From the NCBI GenBank assembly GCA_900545995.1, contig URBM01000086.1:1-8198 (forward strand): a stretch of 8,198 nt of DNA, written 5' to 3'. The DNA comes from an uncultured Collinsella sp. (GTDB lineage Bacteria; Actinomycetota; Coriobacteriia; Coriobacteriales; Coriobacteriaceae). Below, piece after piece: positions 1 to 5,446 of the stretch (the stretch's first letter is position 1; each line of letters starts with the position of its first letter). A program made the translations under genes and the position numbers. The notes below the pieces were generated by a model. It was given only the letters and a program-made list of their open reading frames with translations. It was not told where the DNA came from and made no database searches.

Positions 1-99
1 TATAAGAGACAGGTGCATGAGCGCCGGCCCGACGTCTCGTGCGTCGTCACGTTCGATTCGGGCTTTAGCTCGCCCGAGCGTCCGGCCGAGCAGCTGTAG
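1..99 (+). CDS. C-terminal fragment of an unidentified protein (partial, runs off left edge)
   Basis: Frame 1 is open from the first base to a TAG at 97-99 and gives 32 residues, ending in ...FSSPERPAEQL. It is too short for the usual ORF cut-off. Third codon positions are mostly G or C, as in the other genes here, which supports real coding sequence. The visible tail has no membrane segment or recognisable motif, and I cannot assign a family. It is the only gene on the plus strand. It converges on the minus-strand membrane-protein gene, with 18 bases between the two stop codons and no clear hairpin-plus-T-run terminator between them. Function unknown. Confidence 0.6.
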   Translation, partial: YKRQVHERRPDVSCVVTFDSGFSSPERPAEQL

Positions 100-117
100 C
101 CCCGCTCCGCTCGTCCG

Positions 118-1107
118 CTAGTTTCCCTGCGCGCCCGAGATGCCGTTTTGCAGGGCGTTCCAGGCATCCGTCGCCATGTCGCCCAAGTTCTGCGCGGTGT
201 CGCCCAGGTTCTGGGCCGTATCGCCCAGCTCTTGCGCCTTGTCTCCCAACTCCTGTGCCTTGTTGCTCAAGTCCTCCAGCGTGTTGGAGCTCGAGCTGTC
301 GGTACCGCTTTGTCCGTCGGACGAGTTGCCCAAGCCGTTCTTGTGCGTGAGCTGAATTTCAAGGTTGCCGCTGTCGTTATAGTAGGCAGAAGTAACGACC
401 CAGTTGGCATCGACGACGGGCGTTGAGCCATCATCAGTCAGGACCACGGCATTCGAAAGATCGGCGCCGCGCGACTTGAGGATCTTCTTGGCGTTGGACC
501 AGTACTGCCCCGGGATATCGCTCAGATCGACGGTGCTAGACGAGGCGGACTCGGTTTGCTCGGCAGTGGCATCGGCCGTTGAACTCCCCCGCTTGTTGAG
601 CATGCCCGACACGATGGCAAACACAATCGACAGCGCAAAGAAGATCGCCAGTACGATGAGGATCTTCTTGATCACGCTCGACGAACGCGACGGCTTCCTC
701 TCCTCGTCCTCGCCATATTGCGGAATCGACTTGGGGTACTCGCGATACGGCTCGCGCGACTCGTAGCGAGGCTGCGCCGTGCGAGGCATATACGTCGTCT
801 GCTGAGGCTGCGGAATGGGATTTTGCGGCAGGTCATCATAGGGATTCGGCGTCGAGGCAGCATAAGAATCCTGCGGCGCGCAATCAAACGGGTCTGCCGC
901 CGCGTTGCCATAGGGGCTTTGCAATGATGCAGCGTAAGGGTCCTGCGCCGCGTCGCCATAGCCCATAACTCGGGTGAGCTCGGCAGAAGGCTGCGTCGCG
1001 GCGGGGTCGACATAACCGGGGTTGGGAACAACGCGGGTCGCATCGGCGCTATCGCCAGCCTGCGCGGAACCGTAGCCGCCCATCACGGTTGTCTTGTCCT
1101 GATCCAT
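118..1107 (-). CDS. Single-pass membrane protein with PASTA-like outer domain and heptad-repeat C-terminus
   Basis: A 329-residue protein of no family I can name. Residues 1-140 are hydrophilic and rich in Pro, Tyr, Gln and Asp, and probably disordered and cytoplasmic. They carry three similar acidic-X-Thr-X-Val-Met/Val motifs at Thr7, Thr24 and Thr45. Residues 145-170 form one strongly hydrophobic helix preceded by KPSRSSSVIKK, so there is no cleavable signal peptide and the topology is N-in/C-out. After a Ser/Thr linker, residues 195-256 resemble a PASTA domain: DIPGQYWSNAKKILKSRG, then a strand region with NWVV and a Gly turn. Another Ser-rich linker leads to residues 277-318, where the unit AQ(E/N)LGD(K/T/M) repeats every seven residues as an amphipathic helix. 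The ATG follows GGAAAGGAA with a 7-base spacer. The single membrane span and outer fold suggest an envelope or signalling role, which is inference. Confidence 0.85.
   Translation of the reverse strand: MDQDKTTVMGGYGSAQAGDSADATRVVPNPGYVDPAATQPSAELTRVMGYGDAAQDPYAASLQSPYGNAAADPFDCAPQDSYAASTPNPYDDLPQNPIPQPQQTTYMPRTAQPRYESREPYREYPKSIPQYGEDEERKPSRSSSVIKKILIVLAIFFALSIVFAIVSGMLNKRGSSTADATAEQTESASSSTVDLSDIPGQYWSNAKKILKSRGADLSNAVVLTDDGSTPVVDANWVVTSAYYNDSGNLEIQLTHKNGLGNSSDGQSGTDSSSSNTLEDLSNKAQELGDKAQELGDTAQNLGDTAQNLGDMATDAWNALQNGISGAQGN
176..259 (-). repeat. 21-bp tandem repeat (four units) encoding a heptad repeat
   Basis: Four consecutive 21-base units (176-196, 197-217, 218-238, 239-259) share the core TCNCCCA(A/G/C)(C/G)T(C/T)(C/T)TG. 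A degraded fifth copy starts at 260. Each unit encodes one copy of AQ(E/N)LGD plus one variable residue, so the repeat keeps frame. The units differ mostly at third positions, which points to an old duplication held by selection on the protein. Confidence 0.85.
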
Positions 1108-1152
1108 GCAACGATTCCTTTCCGTCGCCTGTAAGCATCAAGTTATCCATGC

Positions 1153-1161
1153 ATTCTACCA
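1153..1161 (-). promoter_or_regulatory. Predicted extended -10 promoter of the membrane-protein gene
   Basis: On the minus strand TGGTAGAAT matches the extended -10 pattern TGn-TATAAT with one mismatch in the hexamer. It lies about 46 bases upstream of the ATG, which leaves a leader of roughly 35-40 bases containing the ribosome binding site. No good -35 hexamer is seen at 16-18 bases, as is common for extended -10 promoters. It lies downstream of the fhs terminator, so the gene has an independent start of transcription. Confidence 0.5.
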
Positions 1162-1225
1162 GCGCAAAAGCCTATGATGGGCAGAGTCCGTCGGTATCTA
1201 CAAGACATGCGCGGGTCTAAGGATC

Positions 1226-1261
1226 AAAAAGCCCCGCCGGGCCTTGTGGGCACGGCGGGGC
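1226..1261 (-). terminator. Rho-independent terminator of fhs
   Basis: A perfect 9-bp GC stem (1231-1239 with 1253-1261, GCCCCGCCG/CGGCGGGGC) has a 13-base loop and is followed on the minus strand by TTTTT (1230-1226). It begins 25 bases after the fhs stop codon and separates fhs from the membrane-protein gene. Confidence 0.93.
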
Positions 1262-1286
1262 GGGCTAGCAGCGATGGACAGCAGAC

Positions 1287-2954
1287 TTAGAACAGGCCGG
1301 TGATGTTGCCGTCGTTGTCGACGTCGATGTTCTCGGCCGCAGGGACCTTGGGCAGGCCCGGCATGGTCAGAACACTGCCAGTCAGTGCGACCACAAAGTG
1401 GGCGCCGGCGGAAACCTTGAGCTCACGCACCGTGATGCGGAAGTTCTCGGGAGCGCCCAGGGCCTTGGCGTTGTCGCTAAAGCTGTACTGCGTCTTGGCG
1501 ACGCACACCGGCAGGTTGCCAAAGCCGTTCTCGCGCAGCTCGGCGAGCTGGCGCTTGGCGGCCGGCGTAAAGTCAACGCCGTCGGCGCGGTAGACCTTGG
1601 TGGCAACGGCCTCGAGGGCATCAGCGACATCAGCGCCGTCCTCATAGGCAAACTTGAGCTCGCTCGGCTGCTCAATCAGACGCATGACCTCATCGGCCAG
1701 CTCGAGCGCGCCCTCGCCGCCCTTGGCCCAGACCTCGGAAAGCTTAACGTTGACGCCGAGCTTCTGGCACTCGGACTCAATGAGCGCGAGCTCAGCCTCG
1801 GTGTCCGTCGGGAAGCGGTTGATGGCGACCACGCAGGGCAGACCATAAACGTTCTGGATGTTGTCGACGTGACGCAGCAGGTTGGGCATGCCAGCCTTGA
1901 GTGCCTCGAGGTTCTCCTCGTTGAGGTCGGCCTTGGCGACGCCACCGTTGTACTTCAGCGCGCGAGCGGTCGCGACGATCACGACAGCGCTGGGGCGAAC
2001 GCCCGTCATGCGGCACTTGATGTCGAGGAATTTCTCGGCACCCAGATCGGCACCGAAGCCGGCCTCGGTAATGGCAACATCGCCAAAGCGCATCGCCATA
2101 CGCGTGGCCATGATAGAGTTGCAGCCGTGGGCAATGTTGGCGAAGGGACCGCCGTGGACAAACGCGGGCGTGCCCTCGAGCGTTTGCACCAGGTTGGGCT
2201 TGAGCGCGTCCTTAAGCAACGCGGCCATGGCACCCTGGGCCTTAAGGTCGCGGGCACGGACGGGCTCGCCGGCAAAGCTATAGCCGACGACAATCTCACC
2301 CAAGCGTTCCTTGAGGTCGCTGATGCTCGTAGACAGGCACAGGATTGCCATGACCTCAGAGGCGACGGTGATATCGAAGCCGTCCTCGCGCGGCACGCCT
2401 TGAGCCTTACCGCCAATGCCGTCGATGACGTGGCGCAGCTGGCGGTCGTTCATATCGACGACGCGTTTCCAAGTGATGCGCTTAACGTCGATGCCGAGCT
2501 GGTTGCCCTGCTGAATATGGTTATCGAGCATGGCTGCCAGCAGGTTGTTGGCAGCACCGATAGCGTGGAAGTCGCCGGTAAAGTGCAGGTTGATATCCTC
2601 CATGGGGATCACCTGAGCCCAGCCGCCACCGGCAGCACCGCCCTTAACGCCAAAGACGGGGCCGAGCGAAGGCTCGCGCAGGGCCACGGCACTCTTGACG
2701 CCGCGACGACGCAGGCCATCGGCCAGACCGATGGTCGTGGTGGTCTTGCCCTCGCCCGCAGGCGTTGGGTTGATAGCGGTCACGAGGACGAGCTTGGCCT
2801 GGTGATCGGTCGGCTCGTTGAGTAGTGAATAGTCAACCTTAGCCTTGTCGAAGCCGTACGGAATCAGGTGCTTTACGTCGACGCCGGCGTTCTTAGCCAC
2901 CTCGGTAATGGGCAGCGGCGTGACAGAACGTGCGATTTCGATGTCAGTAGGCAT
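1287..2954 (-). CDS. fhs: Formate–tetrahydrofolate ligase
   Basis: Cytoplasmic enzyme that makes 10-formyl-tetrahydrofolate from formate, tetrahydrofolate and ATP, feeding purine, fMet-tRNA and other one-carbon reactions. At 555 residues it matches the family's usual length. Family signatures are intact: the nucleotide loop TPAGEGKTTT (residues 64-73), EPSLGPVFGVKGGAAGGG (94-111), and FTGDFHAI (125-132). The open frame runs 20 codons further upstream, but I start at the ATG at 2954 because it is preceded by AAAGGA at good spacing and because MPTDIEIA is a typical family N-terminus. The extra upstream residues look non-coding and contain the predicted promoter. The gene is monocistronic, with a promoter at 2995-3022 and a terminator at 1226-1261. 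Formate use here need not imply a full Wood–Ljungdahl pathway, since no other gene of that pathway is in view. Confidence 0.98.
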   Translation of the reverse strand: MPTDIEIARSVTPLPITEVAKNAGVDVKHLIPYGFDKAKVDYSLLNEPTDHQAKLVLVTAINPTPAGEGKTTTTIGLADGLRRRGVKSAVALREPSLGPVFGVKGGAAGGGWAQVIPMEDINLHFTGDFHAIGAANNLLAAMLDNHIQQGNQLGIDVKRITWKRVVDMNDRQLRHVIDGIGGKAQGVPREDGFDITVASEVMAILCLSTSISDLKERLGEIVVGYSFAGEPVRARDLKAQGAMAALLKDALKPNLVQTLEGTPAFVHGGPFANIAHGCNSIMATRMAMRFGDVAITEAGFGADLGAEKFLDIKCRMTGVRPSAVVIVATARALKYNGGVAKADLNEENLEALKAGMPNLLRHVDNIQNVYGLPCVVAINRFPTDTEAELALIESECQKLGVNVKLSEVWAKGGEGALELADEVMRLIEQPSELKFAYEDGADVADALEAVATKVYRADGVDFTPAAKRQLAELRENGFGNLPVCVAKTQYSFSDNAKALGAPENFRITVRELKVSAGAHFVVALTGSVLTMPGLPKVPAAENIDVDNDGNITGLF

Positions 2955-2994
2955 GGGCGGTCCTTTCGTTACCGAATGAGAAAAAGACCAATTC

Positions 2995-3022
2995 AGCATA
3001 GCACGGGCGCGCAATAGTAAAA
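2995..3022 (-). promoter_or_regulatory. Predicted fhs promoter
   Basis: On the minus strand TTTTAC (3017-3022) and TATGCT (2995-3000) are separated by 16 bases and resemble -35 and -10 boxes. Transcription would begin near 2988, about 35 bases before the chosen ATG. This placement argues against translation from the longer upstream frame. The match is moderate and comes from inspection only. Confidence 0.45.
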
Positions 3023-3100
3023 CACCCGTAACCGATGAATGGCGATATGTTTATCCAATGCTCAGCGATAGCCTACAGACTAGCCAAAACAAACCCGTCT

Positions 3101-4168
3101 CTAAACGGCTGGCTCGATGCCCAAGTGCTCAAAGGTGCGAAGGGTTGCCTGACGGCCCTGCGGCGTACGAATCATCAACCCGCACTGCAGCAGATAGGGC
3201 TCATAGACATCCTCGAGCGTGCCCGGGTCCTCGCCCACCGCGCTGGCAAGGGTCGTAAGTCCCACGGCACGACCGGAGAACGTCTTAGCGAGCGTCTCCA
3301 AAATGCGAATATCCATCCAGTCCAGACCGAGCTCGTCGATCTCGAAGAACTCAAGCGCCTGGCGACAGATATCGAGCTCGATGGGGCCGTTGCCGCGCAC
3401 CTGTGCGTAATCGCGCACGCGCTTGAGCAGGCGGTTGGCAAGACGTGGCGTGCCGCGCGAACGCGAGCCGATCTCGAGTGCACTGGGATGGTCGATCGTC
3501 ACGCCCAGGATAGTCGCCGAGCGCGTCACAATCTGCGCGAGCTCCTCGACCGTGTAGTAATCCAGGCGATATGAAATGCCAAAGCGGTCGCGCAACGGGC
3601 CGGTCAACATGCCTGAGCGGGTCGTTGCCGCTACCAGCGTAAACTTGGGAATATCCAGGCGAATCGAGCGAGCCGCCGGACCCTTGCCAATCACGATATC
3701 GAGGGCAAAGTCCTCCATCGCGGGATACAGGACCTCCTCGACCGAACGGTTGAGGCGGTGGATCTCGTCGATAAACAGCACATCACCCGGCTGCAAGTTA
3801 GTAAGGATGGCTGCCAGGTCGCCCGTGCGCGCGATGGCAGGGCCACTCGTGGTCTTGATCTGAGCGCCCAGCTCGTTGGCGATAACGGTGGCCAGCGTGG
3901 TCTTGCCCAGGCCCGGAGGACCCGAGAAAATCACGTGGTCGAGCGTCTCGCCACGGCTCTGCGCTGCCTCGATGAGCACGCGAAGGCTCTGCTTGATATG
4001 CTCCTGACCGCAGTAGTCATCCAAGCGCTGGGGACGCAGGGTACGGTCGACATCGAGGTCTTCGGCCGTCAGCTCCGAGCCCACCATGCGCTCGCCGTGC
4101 GCCATGGATGCCGCCGGCGAGTTGCCGGGCGTCGCCCACAGGTCCTGAGAGTCATCGGCTTCCCACAT
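3101..4168 (-). CDS. ruvB: Holliday junction branch migration ATPase RuvB
   Basis: AAA+ motor that forms hexameric rings on either side of RuvA and drives branch migration of Holliday junctions. Counting from the ATG at 4168 (355 residues), it has Walker A GPPGLGKT (83-90), Walker B with DEIH (134-137), sensor-1 ATTR (181-184), the PLRDRFG arginine-finger segment (191-197), the sensor-2 region RGTPRLANRLLKRVRD (238-253), and a C-terminal winged-helix domain. The first 40 residues are longer and less conserved than usual before RTLRPQRLDDYCGQ. GTG at 4171 would add one residue; I prefer ATG because TGATG overlaps the ruvA stop by one base, repeating the ruvC-ruvA junction. The upstream ribosome site is weak, so translational coupling to ruvA is likely. 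It is the last gene of the operon, and no convincing terminator follows it. Confidence 0.98.
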   Translation of the reverse strand: MWEADDSQDLWATPGNSPAASMAHGERMVGSELTAEDLDVDRTLRPQRLDDYCGQEHIKQSLRVLIEAAQSRGETLDHVIFSGPPGLGKTTLATVIANELGAQIKTTSGPAIARTGDLAAILTNLQPGDVLFIDEIHRLNRSVEEVLYPAMEDFALDIVIGKGPAARSIRLDIPKFTLVAATTRSGMLTGPLRDRFGISYRLDYYTVEELAQIVTRSATILGVTIDHPSALEIGSRSRGTPRLANRLLKRVRDYAQVRGNGPIELDICRQALEFFEIDELGLDWMDIRILETLAKTFSGRAVGLTTLASAVGEDPGTLEDVYEPYLLQCGLMIRTPQGRQATLRTFEHLGIEPAV

Positions 4169-4788
4169 CACGCATCCATTCCGAGTCGCTTAAGCGCCGC
4201 GCCGAGCAGATCCTCGACACGCATATTCTGCCCATCATACCCGCTCAGGGCAACATCGGTCTCCTGCAGGCTAAAGCCCATGGAAAGGAGTGCCGCACGG
4301 GCATCATCGATCACCGAAGGAGCGGCGGCGGGAACCGGCATCGAAACCTGTCCGGGAATCACGTCGACCGGCACAAAGCCCTTGTCCTTGGCAAAGGTGC
4401 TCTTGAGTTCCAGGATCAGGCGCTGAGCTGTCTTTTTGCCCACACCGGGTACCTTGGCCATACCCTTGTCGTCCTCGGCCATCACCAGCGAATACAGCTG
4501 CCCCACGGTATAGGTGGAAAGCACGGCGAGCGCCAGGCGCGGGCCAACGCCCGAAACGGACACGAGCCGGTCGAACATCGTGCGCTCATCCTTTGAGGAA
4601 AAACCGAAAAGTGTCATGGCGTCCTCGCGCACCTGCATACGCGTGTAGAGGCGGACCTCGCCGCCGGGCGTCGGCAACGTGGCCGCAGTGCTGCCCGAGA
4701 TGCCGAGCTCAAAGCCAACGCCCGACACATCGACGACAGCAGAGCTCATCGTGGACTCGACAAGCGTTCCGTGGAGCTGGGAAATCAT
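4168..4788 (-). CDS. ruvA: Holliday junction branch migration complex subunit RuvA
   Basis: Junction-binding subunit that holds the Holliday junction in a square-planar form, recruits RuvB and coordinates with the RuvC nuclease. At 206 residues it is of usual length. The N-terminal OB-fold starts MISQLHGTLV. Two helix-hairpin-helix motifs follow, VSGVGPRLALAVLS (77-90) and VPGVGKKTAQRLI (113-125). A Pro/Ala linker (about 140-157) then leads to the RuvB-binding domain III with DDARAALLSMGFS (161-173). The start ATG shares its A with the TGA of ruvC, and its own TGA overlaps the start of ruvB. This indicates a tightly coupled ruvC-ruvA-ruvB unit driven from the promoter upstream of ruvC. Confidence 0.98.
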   Translation of the reverse strand: MISQLHGTLVESTMSSAVVDVSGVGFELGISGSTAATLPTPGGEVRLYTRMQVREDAMTLFGFSSKDERTMFDRLVSVSGVGPRLALAVLSTYTVGQLYSLVMAEDDKGMAKVPGVGKKTAQRLILELKSTFAKDKGFVPVDVIPGQVSMPVPAAAPSVIDDARAALLSMGFSLQETDVALSGYDGQNMRVEDLLGAALKRLGMDA

Positions 4789-5309
4789 CAGTATCCGGTT
4801 CCTCTCTGTTGATAGAACTCGCCGCCGGTAAGCGCCCGGGTGCGGCTGAGGTTAACGTGGCAGATGGCGCAGGCCAGGGCATCGGCGGCATGGTCGGGAT
4901 GCGGGTCGTGGTCGAGCTGCGTGAGCGTGCGTACCATGTAGGCGACCTGCCGCTTGTCCGCGGCGCCGGTGCCCACCACAGCCTGTTTGATCTGCATGGG
5001 CGTGTACTCGCCAATCTCGAGCGCGCACTCCGAAAGCGCCACGAGCGCAGCGCCACGGGCATGCGCCGTGGGGATGGCCGAACGAACGTTGGCGCCAAAA
5101 TAGATGCTCTCGACAGCAGCCGTGTCGGGTCGATAACGCTCGACGACATCCTTAAGATCATGGGCGATATGCGACAGGCGCACCGCGAGCGGGCTGCCCG
5201 CGCTGGTCTCGATGCAACCGTAGGCACGGCAGCGAACCTCGCCACGCCGCTCCTCGATAATCCCCCAACCCGTATGAGCCAAACCGGGGTCGATGCCCAA
5301 AATGACCAA
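4788..5309 (-). CDS. ruvC: Crossover junction endodeoxyribonuclease RuvC (TTG start)
   Basis: Dimeric, metal-dependent resolvase that cuts Holliday junctions bound by RuvAB. At 173 residues it is of normal family length. The acidic active site is visible: Asp7 in GIDPGLAHTGWG, Glu67 in AVESIYFGAN, and the C-terminal HAADALA with His140 and Asp143. His in the third position is the variant I recall from Thermus RuvC, rather than the Asp of E. coli. The start is TTG at 5309, placing GIDPG at the standard distance from the N-terminus. It is preceded by AGGGGAGG with a 5-base spacer, and no nearby ATG or GTG fits the family N-terminus. It is first in the ruvCAB operon, downstream of a LexA operator. 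The frequent neighbour yebC is absent in this window. Confidence 0.97.
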   Translation of the reverse strand: MVILGIDPGLAHTGWGIIEERRGEVRCRAYGCIETSAGSPLAVRLSHIAHDLKDVVERYRPDTAAVESIYFGANVRSAIPTAHARGAALVALSECALEIGEYTPMQIKQAVVGTGAADKRQVAYMVRTLTQLDHDPHPDHAADALACAICHVNLSRTRALTGGEFYQQRGTGY

Positions 5310-5314
5310 GCCAA

Positions 5315-5322
5315 CCTCCCCT
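5315..5322 (-). promoter_or_regulatory. Strong ribosome binding site for the TTG start of ruvC
   Basis: On the minus strand AGGGGAGG lies 5 bases before TTG at 5309. This strong purine-rich site decides the start of ruvC and may offset the weaker initiation codon. Confidence 0.75.
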
Positions 5323-5364
5323 CGCCTTTTACCAAGCGCAAGGCAAGGCCCCGCGCACTACTCA

Positions 5365-5378
5365 CGAACGTCTGTTCT
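5365..5378. promoter_or_regulatory. LexA operator (SOS box) of ruvCAB
   Basis: The sequence CGAACGTCTGTTCT contains a perfect GAAC-N4-GTTC core (5366-5377), the LexA (DinR) operator consensus of Gram-positive bacteria. It directly abuts the downstream edge of the predicted extended -10 element and ends about 55 bases before ruvC. Bound LexA would cover the transcription start, so repression until DNA damage is the expected behaviour. Known SOS control of ruv genes in other bacteria supports the assignment. LexA itself is not in the window. Confidence 0.82.
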
Positions 5379-5387
5379 AGAATAACA
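5379..5387 (-). promoter_or_regulatory. Predicted extended -10 promoter of ruvCAB
   Basis: TGTTATTCT on the minus strand fits TGn plus a -10 hexamer (TATTCT, four of six to consensus). No convincing -35 is seen at 17 bases (TAAGCA there). Its position exactly next to the LexA box strengthens the call. It would give a leader of about 60-65 bases. Confidence 0.55.
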
Positions 5388-5446
5388 CAACGGGGCCGAG
5401 ATGCTTAGTTGAAGTGTCGGGGTTGGAAGCGAATCCTATCCCATAG

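Noticed and set aside
1231..1261. Bidirectional terminator reading also for the plus strand
   Set aside because: The plus-strand side of the hairpin is followed by GGGCTAGC rather than a T-run, and no plus-strand gene ends there.
1398..2825. Long plus-strand frame (475 codons) opposite fhs
   Set aside because: It is fully antisense to an unmistakable formate–tetrahydrofolate ligase. Long antisense frames are expected from GC-biased codons, and its translation has no family features.
2955..3014. Upstream extension of fhs by 20 codons
   Set aside because: The extension carries the predicted -10 box, lacks family similarity, and the ATG at 2954 has a good ribosome site.
2955..3100. ZTP/tetrahydrofolate riboswitch upstream of fhs
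   Set aside because: Such elements precede fhs in some bacteria, but the predicted leader is only about 35 bases and the conserved riboswitch blocks are not seen in the intergenic region.
3084..3112. Terminator after ruvB
   Set aside because: The minus strand has CCGT-N6-ACGG followed by GTTTGTTTT, but the 4-bp stem overlaps the stop codon and is too weak to call.
3035..3574. Plus-strand frame opposite the ruvB 3' end
   Set aside because: Antisense shadow of ruvB with no recognisable domain or ribosome site.
5325..5345. GCCTT/AAGGC hairpin in the ruvC leader
   Set aside because: A 5-bp stem with an 11-base loop is too weak to claim regulation without comparative data.
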